In this document: positions 17,078-26,000 of the stretch, piece by piece | Layout of the letters: every line of letters begins with the position of its first letter | Numbering within the stretch: the stretch's first letter is position 1 | Origin: Cognatishimia sp. WU-CL00825 | Lineage (GTDB): Bacteria; Pseudomonadota; Alphaproteobacteria; Rhodobacterales; Rhodobacteraceae | Assembly (NCBI RefSeq): GCF_040364665.1 | Contig: NZ_BAABWX010000008.1 | Coordinates: 10,750-74,749, forward strand | Reading direction: 5' to 3' | Length of the DNA: 64,000 bases | Position numbers and translations under genes: made by a program | Notes under the pieces: model-generated | Told to the model about the DNA's origin: nothing | The model's input: only the letters and a program-made list of their open reading frames with translations | The model's database searches: none

Positions 17078-19039
17078 TCATGGCGCGGATGTGAGCCATC
17101 CGGCCTTGGCAGCCCGCTGCCCAAAGAGTTTGGCACCCGCAAGCGTCCAATGGGTGTCGTCATACATCGCCTTCAGACGATCCGGGGTCACAATGGTGCA
17201 AGCCTTTGGGCTGTCATCACAGATCAGGCTGCGGCGTGACAGAAAGCCTGCCCCTGCGGCTTCGGCAATCTCTTGAATATCCGCATTGCGCGCCCGGGCC
17301 ACCGGGTCTTCGAACTTGGGGGCCAAAGTGTTTAACTTGCTAAGGGCCGCCGCATCGCCGCTTTGGCGCAGATACCAATCAAACAAAGGCTGGGCGCCGC
17401 CCACATCAAATTCGGCGGTGCTGCCCGCCACAATCAGGGTCTTTCCCTGCCCTTTGAGGGCGCTCAGCATGGTGGCCAAAGCCGTGCGATATTCACGGTA
17501 ATATCTGGGGGCAATCAAGATGGTATCGCTGGCGGCAAAATTGGGCGCAGCGCGCAGCAGTTCCAGATCTGCCTGCAGAGATTTGCGGTGCAGGTTAAAG
17601 CGGGCAAATTCGGTATTGGGGAACTGATCGCTGTTCAGGCTCAGCGCATTAAACAGATCTTTGGAATGGGAATCGCCAATAATCAGCACCTTGCGGGTGT
17701 TTTCACCGGTGAACCAAAGCGCGGTTTTTTCGGTTTCCGAGGCGCGCAAAGCGTTCCACGAGCCGATGTCTTCGTCCGGCGAAAGCGCATCAAGCGGGCC
17801 CCAGCTGGCCTGGGCCAGAACCGTATTGTCGATTTCGTTTTCCCCGTAAAGCGCCGCAAGGTTTTTCAGCTTGCCGGTGGGGGCAATTGTGCCGCTGATG
17901 ATCAGGGCACACAGCAGGCACAGCGGCACCAGCGTCATGGTGACAATGCCCGCAAAAGGCTTGACGGACAGGCGAAAGCGAAAGGGTTTCTCGATCAGAT
18001 AATAGCCGGTGATCGACAGGGCAAAGGTCAGCGCCACCCAGCTCGCCATATCCACAAAACCCGGCGTGCCAATCTCGCGCAGGCGGCCAAAGGCAAAGAT
18101 CGGGAAGTGCCACAGATACAGCGAATATGACAGCTTGCCCACATAGACCACCGGCTTGGCCGACAGGGCCCGCGTGACCGGTTCGCCCGGGGCCATGAAC
18201 CAGATCAAGCCGCTGGTGGCCAAAATAACCGGGATCGTGACAAAGCCCGGATGTTGAATGGACACCAGATCCAGCATGACAATGCAGCCCAACAGCACCG
18301 CCAAAGACAGGCTGGGAATGATTTTATCCAGCAGCCCACCGCGCAGGGCATTGGGCGCAGACCGGGACAAAAACGCCAGCACAGAGCCGGCCAGCATTTC
18401 CCAGGCCCGGCTGGTGGGGGCATAGAATGACAGAGCGGAATGTTCCTGGGTCAGCCATTGCGCCGCCAACAGGCTCAGCACCAGACAGCCCATCAGAATG
18501 AACAACGCGATGCGCTGGCTCCAGCACCGCAACATCACAATCAAAAGCGGCGGAAAGACCAGATAGAACTGTTCTTCGATCGCCAGACTCCAGGTGTGCA
18601 AAAACGGCTGCAGCAATCCAGATTGCGCGCCATATTCGCTAAGTTCAAAGAACCAGAATGCGTTGCTGACAAAGAACAGCGCGCTGAGGATCGAATAGGC
18701 AAAGCGCTCAAGTTCGCTGGGCAAGAGCATAAACCAGGCCACCGGCAGGCTGCAGACCATCACCAACAGCAGGGGGGGCAAGATGCGTTTGGCGCGTCGC
18801 CAGTAAAATTGCAGAATGCTGATCTGGCCGGTCTTGCTGAATTCATCCACCAGAATTTGGGTGATCAGAAAGCCAGACAAAACAAAGAACAGATCCACCC
18901 CCAAAAACCCACCGGCCAGCAGAACCCCACCGCCCAGCTGAAGTTTCAAATGATAGATCATCACCGAGATCACAGCGACGGCACGCATGCCATCAATCTC
19001 TGGGCGGTAGCTCTTGGGTTTTCCGTTCAAATGCGTCAT
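17078..19039 (-). CDS. Acyltransferase 3 / SGNH bifunctional O-acetyltransferase (OafA-like)
   Basis: A 653-aa two-domain enzyme. The N-terminal acyltransferase-3 membrane domain (about residues 10-380) has YRPEIDGMRAVAVISVMIYH, FLGVDLFFVLSGFLITQIL and FYWRRAKRILPPL. The C-terminal extracytoplasmic SGNH domain has the catalytic block VLIIGDSHSKDLF and a C-terminal DDTHWTLAGA with the Asp-His pair. In OafA-type enzymes the membrane part passes the acyl group across the membrane and the SGNH part places it on the sugar. It is the first gene of the minus-strand exo run. The upstream region 19040-19246 holds no gene. Confidence 0.88.
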   Translation of the reverse strand: MTHLNGKPKSYRPEIDGMRAVAVISVMIYHLKLQLGGGVLLAGGFLGVDLFFVLSGFLITQILVDEFSKTGQISILQFYWRRAKRILPPLLLVMVCSLPVAWFMLLPSELERFAYSILSALFFVSNAFWFFELSEYGAQSGLLQPFLHTWSLAIEEQFYLVFPPLLIVMLRCWSQRIALFILMGCLVLSLLAAQWLTQEHSALSFYAPTSRAWEMLAGSVLAFLSRSAPNALRGGLLDKIIPSLSLAVLLGCIVMLDLVSIQHPGFVTIPVILATSGLIWFMAPGEPVTRALSAKPVVYVGKLSYSLYLWHFPIFAFGRLREIGTPGFVDMASWVALTFALSITGYYLIEKPFRFRLSVKPFAGIVTMTLVPLCLLCALIISGTIAPTGKLKNLAALYGENEIDNTVLAQASWGPLDALSPDEDIGSWNALRASETEKTALWFTGENTRKVLIIGDSHSKDLFNALSLNSDQFPNTEFARFNLHRKSLQADLELLRAAPNFAASDTILIAPRYYREYRTALATMLSALKGQGKTLIVAGSTAEFDVGGAQPLFDWYLRQSGDAAALSKLNTLAPKFEDPVARARNADIQEIAEAAGAGFLSRRSLICDDSPKACTIVTPDRLKAMYDDTHWTLAGAKLFGQRAAKAGWLTSAP

Positions 19040-19246
19040 TGAAATTTCTACATTGCCCAGGGGGAAAGGTTTGAGGTTGCCGCGTCAGCCCGACACCGCC
19101 GGTCCTTTGTGACAAGCCGTCAGTCTTCGGCCCCGTGTTTAGTTTTAATGCTCTGGAAAACCAAGTGATTATCGCGGATGCGCGGGGACAGGCCGGGAAT
19201 GGCCCCATATCCTGCACAATGGGCGGCAATTTCCTAAAATGTAGAC

Positions 19247-19281
19247 AAAAAAAATCACCCCCGGAAAACTCCGGAGGTGAT
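19247..19281 (-). terminator. Rho-independent terminator after the small RTX gene
   Basis: On the minus strand a 12-bp stem (19254-19265 with 19270-19281, one mismatch, loop of four) is followed by eight T residues (A-run on plus, 19247-19254). It lies 30 bases after the stop of the small RTX gene and before the exo acyltransferase gene. It therefore separates the two transcription units. Confidence 0.9.
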
Positions 19282-19310
19282 CTCGCCAATAAATTGGCAA
19301 ATGTCTTAGC

Positions 19311-19838
19311 TTAGACGAACAGGTCGATCGCTTCTGCTTCGGTCAGACCTTCAAACAAGATGGACCCACCGGTATCCAGCTGGATCAAAGCACCTTTGGA
19401 TGTTGTGGAAGAACCAGACATGCCAATGCCATCTTCGAGACGCAGCTCGTCGATACCAACTTCGAAGTCTTTGATCTTGCTGTTGCCTGTGGAGTTGTCG
19501 CCAAAGACAAATGTGTCTTCGTCTGCGCCGCCAAACAACATGTCGTTGCCTGTGCCGCCGGACAGTGTGTCGTTGCCGTTACCACCTGCAAGACGGTCAT
19601 TGCCTTCGCCGCCGATCAGACGATCTTCACCGTCACCACCGGACAGTGTGTCGTCGCCGTCGCCGCCAGCCAGGTTGTCATTGCCTGTGCCGCCTTTGAT
19701 TTTGTCATTGCCGGTGCCGCCACGAACATAGTCGTCGCCGCCAGCTGCGATCACAACATCGTCGCCACCAAGGCCACGGACATCGCTGTCATTGTTGTCA
19801 CCCTGAATTAGGTTTGCGCCATTACTAATTACAGTCAT
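19311..19838 (-). CDS. Small RTX calcium-binding secreted protein
   Basis: A 175-aa protein that is almost entirely RTX nonapeptides: about eight GGxGxDxxx units between residues 22 and 105, such as GGTGNDKIKGGTGND. A terminal secretion-signal-like domain (GNSKIKDFEVGIDELRLED ... EAIDLFV) follows. There is no enzymatic domain. It would be secreted by a type I system and fold on calcium outside the cell, perhaps as matrix protein. ATG 19838 has GGAGGG at good spacing. It has its own terminator, and a 935-bp gap lies upstream, so it is probably a single-gene, individually regulated unit inside the exo locus, between exoY and the acyltransferase. Several codons repeat at DNA level. Confidence 0.88.
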   Translation of the reverse strand: MTVISNGANLIQGDNNDSDVRGLGGDDVVIAAGGDDYVRGGTGNDKIKGGTGNDNLAGGDGDDTLSGGDGEDRLIGGEGNDRLAGGNGNDTLSGGTGNDMLFGGADEDTFVFGDNSTGNSKIKDFEVGIDELRLEDGIGMSGSSTTSKGALIQLDTGGSILFEGLTEAEAIDLFV

Positions 19839-20233
19839 TTAATTACCCTCCGTTACATTATGAATTTGATAGTATATGAGACCGGTTCTCTCAACCAGAT
19901 ATTTAACACATTTTCGCCATATTTTCAGAGCAAAATTTTTTGAGAAACCTCCATCAAATCAAACCGCTGCTGTCTCTCTGGCTCAAGTCGCAGGGGTTTT
20001 GATGACTGCATTTGCAGGGTCATAAAATAACCTTCTCGCCTTTAACGGGATATTCGTGAAACATTTCATGCAGAGCGCTGCCCCCGGCTAAAATTCTCTA
20101 TGCAATGCAAACCCATAGCCAATTGCCACCGGCCCTTTCCACAGATCTGGCAGGGGGCGTTTGACCCAAATGCGATCCCACGCAGAGGCCCCGACAGGTA
20201 AATCTACACTCAAAATGAGATAAACCTGCCAAT

Positions 20234-20773
20234 TTATTGATGTTTTTCTAGGGGGTTAACACTTTTTGCACGGATCCATTCTCTGGCCTGTCGGATTTTA
20301 CGCGCACATTCCTGGGTGATCTTGTGCCCCCGGGGCAGATCACCGGGCAGAATCCGGGGGGCAAGCATTTTGGAATTGAAAACCAACCAGTCTGCAATCT
20401 TGCCATAAGACCTTGTCAGGGATATCAATCACAGGTTGAGTCATCCAGCGACCTTCCTGCAAGGCCAGGACAAAGACCAAGGAAAAGGGGCGCGCGGTTT
20501 CGTCACAATCCCGCCGCATTGTTGCCGCAGATAAAACAGAGTGTTTCGCGTCTGACAGGGCGGTTTTACCGGTGATTTCCACCGCTCTGGCCCGGCTCTG
20601 CCAGATATCGATTCCCCGGGACCGAATCGGTGCTGACCACATGTGCTACAGCCGCGCCTGACACCAAAGCCAGAACCGCAAACAGCAAAAAATCCGCCTC
20701 GAGATCGGGGCGGATTTTCAGGAAATATTTAGTGGGTATCTGGTTGAATTCAGCGCGGATTTTCGCGCTTTCC
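20234..20773 (-). pseudogene. Possible decayed gene in the 935-bp gap between small RTX gene and exoY
   Basis: The gap 19839-20774 has no intact gene. On the minus strand three overlapping frames look protein-like but none is complete. One, starting just past the exoY stop, contains a signal-peptide-like FLLFAVLALVSGAAVA and stops at 20566. A second is open from 20642 to 20340 (ending FQFQNACPPDSAR). A third is open from 20428 to 20234 (GKIADWLVFNSKMLAPRILP ... ARKIRQAREWIRAKS). Together they could be a short secreted protein broken by frameshifts, but they may also be chance. No family is recognised. The part 19839-20230 is AT-richer and probably carries the promoter of the RTX gene. Confidence 0.25.
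20689..20718 (-). terminator. Terminator-like hairpin downstream of exoY
   Basis: AAAATCCGCC at 20689-20698 and GGCGGATTTT at 20709-20718 form a perfect 10-bp stem. On the minus strand a T-run follows (A-run 20687-20692 on plus). A smaller perfect hairpin (AGCGCG/CGCGCT, 20752-20769) lies between it and the exoY stop. Together they probably end the exoY transcript. Confidence 0.7.
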
Positions 20774-20774
20774 C

Positions 20775-21443
20775 CTAGCGGCCGGTGCGGTTCAACACGG
20801 CCCCTGCGGTGCGCAGAATGATGCTCATATCACCGGCCACAGACTGGGTGGTGACATATTCCATATCCATCTGCACACGCTCGTCATAGTCGACATCATT
20901 GCGACCAGAGACCTGCCACAGACCGGTGATGCCGGGCTTGGAAGACAGGTAGCACCATTCATAACCTTGGTATTTGCACATCTCTTTGCGGGTCACAGGA
21001 CGCGGGCCAACAAAGCTCATTTCGCCCAGCAAAACGTTCCAGATTTGCGGCAGCTCATCCAGGCTGGTTTCGCGCAGGATACGCCCCAGACGGGTGATGC
21101 GCGGATCATTGGTCAGTTTGAAATCCCGGTTCCATTCTGCGGCGGCTTCCGGATTGGACGCCAGATAGTCTTCCAGCACCGCTTCGGCATTATGCACCAT
21201 GGTGCGGATCTTCCAGCAGCGGAATTCCTTATTGTCTTTGCCCACGCGCACATGGCCAAAAAAGCCCGGGCCGCCATCGCGGCGCGTCAGCACATATAAG
21301 ACCGCAATCACCGGCAGGATCGCTGGCAGGATCACAACAGCCAACACAAGATCCATCACGCGTTTCACGCGGGCTTTTCTTACCTGCACACGTTTTTTCG
21401 CGCGGTCGTTATAGGCTTTCACATGTGCTTCTGAAAAGTCCAT
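20775..21443 (-). CDS. exoY: ExoY-type undecaprenyl-phosphate sugar phosphotransferase
   Basis: The priming enzyme of EPS assembly. It moves a sugar-1-phosphate (galactose in Rhizobium ExoY) from UDP-sugar to undecaprenyl phosphate at the inner membrane. One hydrophobic segment (about residues 28-50, VMDLVLAVVILPAILPVIAV) is followed by the bacterial sugar transferase signature: WKIRTMV, DPRITRLGRILRETSLDELPQ, IWNVLLGEMSFVGPRPV, KPGITGLWQVSGRNDVDYDER. At 222 aa it is the short ExoY form without the N-terminal WbaP-type helices. ATG 21443 has AGGGATAGAG upstream. It is transcribed alone, with terminators downstream and a 520-bp upstream region. Confidence 0.92.
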   Translation of the reverse strand: MDFSEAHVKAYNDRAKKRVQVRKARVKRVMDLVLAVVILPAILPVIAVLYVLTRRDGGPGFFGHVRVGKDNKEFRCWKIRTMVHNAEAVLEDYLASNPEAAAEWNRDFKLTNDPRITRLGRILRETSLDELPQIWNVLLGEMSFVGPRPVTRKEMCKYQGYEWCYLSSKPGITGLWQVSGRNDVDYDERVQMDMEYVTTQSVAGDMSIILRTAGAVLNRTGR

Positions 21444-21522
21444 TCTCTATCCCTTCACGACAGTCAAACACGGGCTCTTAACCCAGTCACAAACCAAATT
21501 CATACAAACTAACTCGATGTCG

Positions 21523-21544
21523 TTGCCATCTCGCTCTATGGCAA
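21523..21544. promoter_or_regulatory. Inverted repeat upstream of exoY (candidate operator)
   Basis: TTGCCAT at 21523-21529 and ATGGCAA at 21538-21544 are a perfect 7-bp inverted repeat with 8 bases between. The spacing suits a dimeric helix-turn-helix regulator, and the site lies about 80 bases before the exoY start. A smaller repeat GCACT/AGTGC (21552-21569) follows. The rest of the gap 21444-21965 holds overlapping short frames on both strands without any recognisable protein; I see no gene there. Confidence 0.35.
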
Positions 21545-21965
21545 GAATGTGGCACTCATATTAAAGTGCAAGTCTTTCAGAGAAAAGGGCTCAGGTGGAT
21601 TAGCCCTAAAGCGTGTTTTTTGTGCAGCTGCAGCAGAAATGCTGCAAATGCAAAAGATGTGCGTTACAAACGATGGTGGCTCAATTTGAGACAAAAACCC
21701 CTTGTTTATTGGTATTTATGGGCCTTCAGCGTGGTGAAAACCCGGCGGACATCTTTTTTGGGGCCGATCTGGAAAACCAGCCAACACCCTTTGAATACAG
21801 AGTGGAAACACATTGTACAAGCTTGGGAAACAAAACAATAAGGCGGAAATTGGGCATATAGTTGCCGATATTTAGACGGCCACGGCACAGCCCTCATCAA
21901 GCACAGTTTAATTCGAATCGTTCACACCTGCTCTTTGCAGCTGCAGCACCCTCGGGCACGGCGCC

Positions 21966-22703
21966 CTATGGGGTTTGTACAAACCGCAGGTCATCGCCGG
22001 CAAAAACCGCCGCCGTCAAACGGCCGGTGGCATAGGCCCCGGTGTCGATGGCAATGCGCTGCTGTTGCACCAGAGGCTGGGTTACAATGGTGTGGCCATG
22101 GATCAGCCAGGCCCCATCGCGGCGCGGCTGTCGCACAAACTCTGGATGTTCCCAGATCAAGCTGGATTCATCTTGGGTTTCAATGTCCTGGCGCGGGTCC
22201 GCCCCGGCATGGGTGACATAAAGCATGCCGTTGCGCGCAAACAGCGGCAGGGCGCGCATCCAATGGATGCTGTCTTCGCCCATGATGTCGATCAGCTGGT
22301 CGCGGGCGCGCAACCGATCATCCTGCTGCACCGCCACCCCATAGCTGGCCAAAGTATCAGCCCCGCCATAGCGCAGCCAGCGCGCGCCATTGCGATTGGG
22401 CTGGTCCAGAAAACTCAGACACATGCGTTCGTGATTGCCCATCAGACAGGTTGCGCCGGGCAGATCCTGCAACAGGCGCAGCACCGCCGCGCTGTCAGGG
22501 CCGCGATCAATATAATCCCCGACAAAGACCAGGGGCAGGCCAGGGGCCTCGGTCTCAAGCTGCCGCAACAGACCTTCCAGCAAATCCGCCCGCCCGTGCA
22601 GGTCGCCAATCACCACAAAATCATGCGCCAGATGCAAAGGCGCAGTCTCTGCCTCTGACGCGGCCCCCGACAGCGCCCCTTGTAACTTTTTGAAAAACAC
22701 CAC
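21966..22703 (-). CDS. Metallophosphoesterase (serine/threonine phosphatase-like)
   Basis: A 245-aa cytosolic calcineurin-like phosphoesterase with all metal-binding blocks: VVIGDLHGRADLL (D34, H36), VFVGDYIDRGPDS (D63), CLMGNHERM (N90, H91), then YVTHAG and WLIHGHTIV. The short size and the sequence around HGRADLL match bacterial PrpA/Ser-Thr phosphatase 1-type proteins, which can act on phosphoproteins or small phosphoesters. The start is GTG at 22703. It lies 78 bases downstream of the large GH16-RTX gene on the same strand. A regulatory role toward the EPS kinase is conceivable but is pure inference. Confidence 0.8.
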   Translation of the reverse strand: MVFFKKLQGALSGAASEAETAPLHLAHDFVVIGDLHGRADLLEGLLRQLETEAPGLPLVFVGDYIDRGPDSAAVLRLLQDLPGATCLMGNHERMCLSFLDQPNRNGARWLRYGGADTLASYGVAVQQDDRLRARDQLIDIMGEDSIHWMRALPLFARNGMLYVTHAGADPRQDIETQDESSLIWEHPEFVRQPRRDGAWLIHGHTIVTQPLVQQQRIAIDTGAYATGRLTAAVFAGDDLRFVQTP

Positions 22704-22781
22704 TGTGCCCCGGCCCCAATTCTTTGCTTTCCAAAAGATATAGCGCAGCTGTGCCCCGGGGGAAATCGGGGGAGATCTGGC

Positions 22782-25634
22782 TTAGATCAGAAAGATATCA
22801 TCCAGGCTGACGCCGGTGCCATAAAACAGGGCGGTCTCTCCGGTCGGCAAAAAGGCGATGCTGATCTTATTGTCCACAATCGACACCGCATAATCAGCCA
22901 GATCCCCGCTTACATCCACCTCGATGCGTTCGCCGGCCTGATAGTCCTGAATGAGATCCCGATCGATTTCTTCAAACACAAACTGAAATACATCTTCGCC
23001 ACTGCCGCCGCGATAGCGGTCACGCCCTGCGCCCCCATCCAGCGTATCCGCGCCTGCGCCGCCAACCAGCAGGTCATTGCCCAGCTCGCCCAGCAGTAAG
23101 TCGTCGTCATTATTGCCGATCAGCTTGTCGTTGCCATCGCCGCCATACAACGTGTCATTGCCATTGCCGCCGATCATCACGTCTTTGCCTGCGCCGCCAG
23201 CCAGCAAGTCATCGCCATGGCTGGCCACAATGCGATCATCGCCCGCGCCACCTTTCAGGGTGTCCGCAGCGCCGCGGCCCACCAGCGTGTCATTGCCCGC
23301 GCCGCCATCCAGAATATCGCCATCATTGCTGGCGCGCAGACTGTCATTGCCCAGCCCGCCAAACAGCGCATCAATGCCCGCACCGCCCATCAGCGTGTCG
23401 TTACCAGCTTCGCCATAAAGCGAGTCACCGCCTTCGCTGCCGCTGTCACTTAGGTAATCATCGCCATTCCAGCCAAAAACATAGTCAACACCCGCGCCGC
23501 CATCCAGGCTGTCATTGCCATCCATGCCCGCCAAAGTATCAGAGCCGCCCGCCCCCAGAATGGTGTCATCAAAGACGGTGCCCGAACTGAGGTTATTCTG
23601 ATCATCGCCGTGCAGGTACAGACCACCGGTCAAATCCCAGACCGTGCCATCGGCAAACATCAGGCGTTCCATATAGCTGCCCACGTCCTGGCCACCGATG
23701 CCCGGGGCCACTTTGATTGAGAAGAATTCGGTGCCGCTCGCGTCCACCAGCACAATGTGCCAGCGCGCCCAATCGATATAGCTGCGGATTTCATGCGCAT
23801 TCACATCAATCAGGTGGATGGTATCAATGCCCTCATCCGGGCGCTCGATGATCAAATCATGGGACGCGGTGATCGCGCCATCGCCGCGGCGCAACACATA
23901 GGTGTCATCCCCCAGACCGCCCACCAGCGTGTCATTGCCCGCGCCGCCATCCAACACATCATTGCCCGCCGCGCCAATCAGGTAATCATCGCCCGCGCCC
24001 CCCAGCAAAGTGTCATCGCCGCCTTGGCCGTTCATCGTGGTGGAGTGCGCGTTGCCTGTCAGGTGGTTGGCAGCGCCATCCCCCACAAGCGTGGCGCTGT
24101 CTTCCGCCCCCAGCACCAGATCGGCGGTGCCCAGGTCGCTGACCCGCCAGATTGTATCGCCATAGAGCTGCAAACGGCCAAACTGGCTGGTGTGCAACAG
24201 CCCGTTTTCAAAATCACCATAGGCGCTCATGTCGCTGGCTCGGGGCAGGGCGGCCAGCCCCGGGATGTCATAAACCCGCACATAATCAATATCAAAAGAC
24301 GCGCCATTTGGCGTGCTGCCATCCGCCCCGCCATCCCAGCCGCCAATCGCCAGGTTCAACCGCAGCGCCATGTCCTGATGCATATTGTCAGGGGTGGCGA
24401 CCTCAAACATCACCCGGCCATCCAGAGTAAAACTGATGGTTTCAGGTGTCCACATCATACCATAGGTGTGAAAATCTGTGCTCAGATCCGGCACCAGCCA
24501 GGACAGAGCTGCCGTCACCTTATCGCCCCAGACCGGCGCATGTACCGCCGCGCGATAGACATCGCTCATGCTGCCCAAGGCCTCGAGAATATCGATCTCG
24601 GGCGGCCATGAAAAATCAGCAGGCGCCAACCAAAAGGCCGGCCACAGCCCTTGGCCTTCGGGGATTTTGGCGCGAATTTCATAATAGCCATAGGTCTGAT
24701 CAAAGGTCCCATGGGTTTCCAGCAGGCCCGAGATCCAGTCTTCGGGGATTTCATCCTGCAAATGATCTGGGGTGCGCTGTGCGGTGATCGACAGCACGCC
24801 ATTATTGACGCTGAACGGATTGACCCCGTAGGGCGTGCCATCAGCTGCAGTCGCATTTTGATCGATATAGCTATGAAAGCGACTGCCGCCCCGCGCCAGG
24901 CTGGCCGCAACCGGATGCCCGTTGCTGGGCGCAGTGTTCCAATCGCCATCGGTCAATGAACGATAGCTGTCAAAATTATCTTCAAACGTCAGAGTGGCCC
25001 CAGCCAGAAAATCCGGGCTGGCAAAATTCAGCAGAAAATCTGCAGCATCCAGATCATCCAACGCCACGCCCTCAAGCGTGATCGACTGGTCGTCTGACAG
25101 GGTGATCACAACCCCTGTGCCCGTGTCCGTCGACAGGGCCAGAATATCAGCAAAGCTGGTGAGGCCTGCGCCCCAGATGGTCAGCACATCCTCGCCGGCC
25201 ACAAAATCCGTGATGATGTCATGGCCATCGCCGACTTCGATATAAAAGCTGTCTTTGCCAGCCCCGCCGGTCAGCGTGTCATTGCCCCCGCCGCCATCAA
25301 TGGCCTGGGTGCCACCGCGCGCAGTGATCTTATTGTCCAGATCATTGCCCTTGATGGTGTGCCAGTTGGAGACCCCTTTGAACAACAGATCCTCGACATT
25401 GTCGGGCATTTCCACCGACCGCCAGGCCCAGATGGTGTCATGGCCGCCGTCTTCTTCCTCGATGATGGTGGCATCGGGTTTGAACAACCGATACTGATCA
25501 TTGCCATCGCCGCCCACCAGGGTCGCGCCATTGGCCTTGCTGAAAATATAATCATTGCCGCCCTGCGCCTCGACCGTGTCATCCGATTGAGTGGCACGCA
25601 GGGTATCTCGGGCGGCGGTTCCGGTGATCAGCAT
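22782..25634 (-). CDS. ExsH-like GH16 endo-glycanase with RTX repeats, type I secreted
   Basis: A 950-aa secreted depolymerase resembling ExsH of Rhizobium, which cuts nascent succinoglycan. Order of parts: RTX-like N-terminal region (residues 1-200), GH16 catalytic domain (about 212-460) with WPAFWLA and the signature EIDILE at 346-351 (E346, D348, E351), a linker, then a long array of GGxGxDxxx repeats (about 530-900) and the C-terminal secretion end LDDIFLI. There is no Sec signal peptide, fitting type I secretion; no transporter is in the window. Upstream, two direct copies of TAATAAGG (25652-25668) and the palindrome TAAGGCCTTA (25644-25653) lie in the leader. Confidence 0.88.
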   Translation of the reverse strand: MLITGTAARDTLRATQSDDTVEAQGGNDYIFSKANGATLVGGDGNDQYRLFKPDATIIEEEDGGHDTIWAWRSVEMPDNVEDLLFKGVSNWHTIKGNDLDNKITARGGTQAIDGGGGNDTLTGGAGKDSFYIEVGDGHDIITDFVAGEDVLTIWGAGLTSFADILALSTDTGTGVVITLSDDQSITLEGVALDDLDAADFLLNFASPDFLAGATLTFEDNFDSYRSLTDGDWNTAPSNGHPVAASLARGGSRFHSYIDQNATAADGTPYGVNPFSVNNGVLSITAQRTPDHLQDEIPEDWISGLLETHGTFDQTYGYYEIRAKIPEGQGLWPAFWLAPADFSWPPEIDILEALGSMSDVYRAAVHAPVWGDKVTAALSWLVPDLSTDFHTYGMMWTPETISFTLDGRVMFEVATPDNMHQDMALRLNLAIGGWDGGADGSTPNGASFDIDYVRVYDIPGLAALPRASDMSAYGDFENGLLHTSQFGRLQLYGDTIWRVSDLGTADLVLGAEDSATLVGDGAANHLTGNAHSTTMNGQGGDDTLLGGAGDDYLIGAAGNDVLDGGAGNDTLVGGLGDDTYVLRRGDGAITASHDLIIERPDEGIDTIHLIDVNAHEIRSYIDWARWHIVLVDASGTEFFSIKVAPGIGGQDVGSYMERLMFADGTVWDLTGGLYLHGDDQNNLSSGTVFDDTILGAGGSDTLAGMDGNDSLDGGAGVDYVFGWNGDDYLSDSGSEGGDSLYGEAGNDTLMGGAGIDALFGGLGNDSLRASNDGDILDGGAGNDTLVGRGAADTLKGGAGDDRIVASHGDDLLAGGAGKDVMIGGNGNDTLYGGDGNDKLIGNNDDDLLLGELGNDLLVGGAGADTLDGGAGRDRYRGGSGEDVFQFVFEEIDRDLIQDYQAGERIEVDVSGDLADYAVSIVDNKISIAFLPTGETALFYGTGVSLDDIFLI

Positions 25635-25723
25635 GGCAATATCTAAGGCCTTAATAAGGGTAATAAGGCATATTAAACCACGTCAGAGCCAGCGATAGAA
25701 GGGGCTGTGAGAAAGTATTTTAT

Positions 25724-26000
25724 TGACACTCATGCATGAATTTTTCGTTTAAAGACAGTATTTTAATAAATCAATCTCGATGCCCCAACCGCGGAGCCAC
25801 CCCAGGTTCACCCGCAGAGGCCACTCTTGTCATACGCGCAGCACCCTAGCCTCAGGCGTGGCCGCAAGCGTGATCTCAGGCGTTGCGCCAAACTCAGAGC
25901 AGAGCGGGCGCAGCGGTCACAAAATATTAGCGCTCTGCGCGGATCTCTTTCTGTGTTTCCGATGCCCTCGGCATCCCATTTCACACGCAAGGAGATCCGC
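25724..26000 (+). promoter_or_regulatory. Leader and possible promoter of the head-spike-like pair
   Basis: The gap 25635-26000 separates divergent units. TTGACA at 25728-25733 is a good -35 box for the plus strand. A weak TTTAAA-type -10 follows at slightly long spacing. A strong ribosome binding site (AAGGAG, 25989-25994) precedes the ATG at 26001. The remaining sequence includes a GCGCTCTGCGC-type GC-rich stretch but no gene. Confidence 0.35.

Noticed and set aside
21566..21861. Overlapping short plus-strand frames upstream of exoY, one with several Cys
   Set aside because: No ribosome binding site of note, two frames overlap fully, and neither resembles a known protein; more likely a regulatory region.
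23000..24020. Regular DNA repeats reminiscent of a CRISPR-like array
   Set aside because: They are codon-level repeats of RTX nonapeptides (27-bp period) within an open reading frame, without spacers.
25827..26000. N-terminal extension of the spike-base-like gene to 25827
   Set aside because: The extension is basic, low in family similarity, and the strong AAGGAG site points to ATG 26001.
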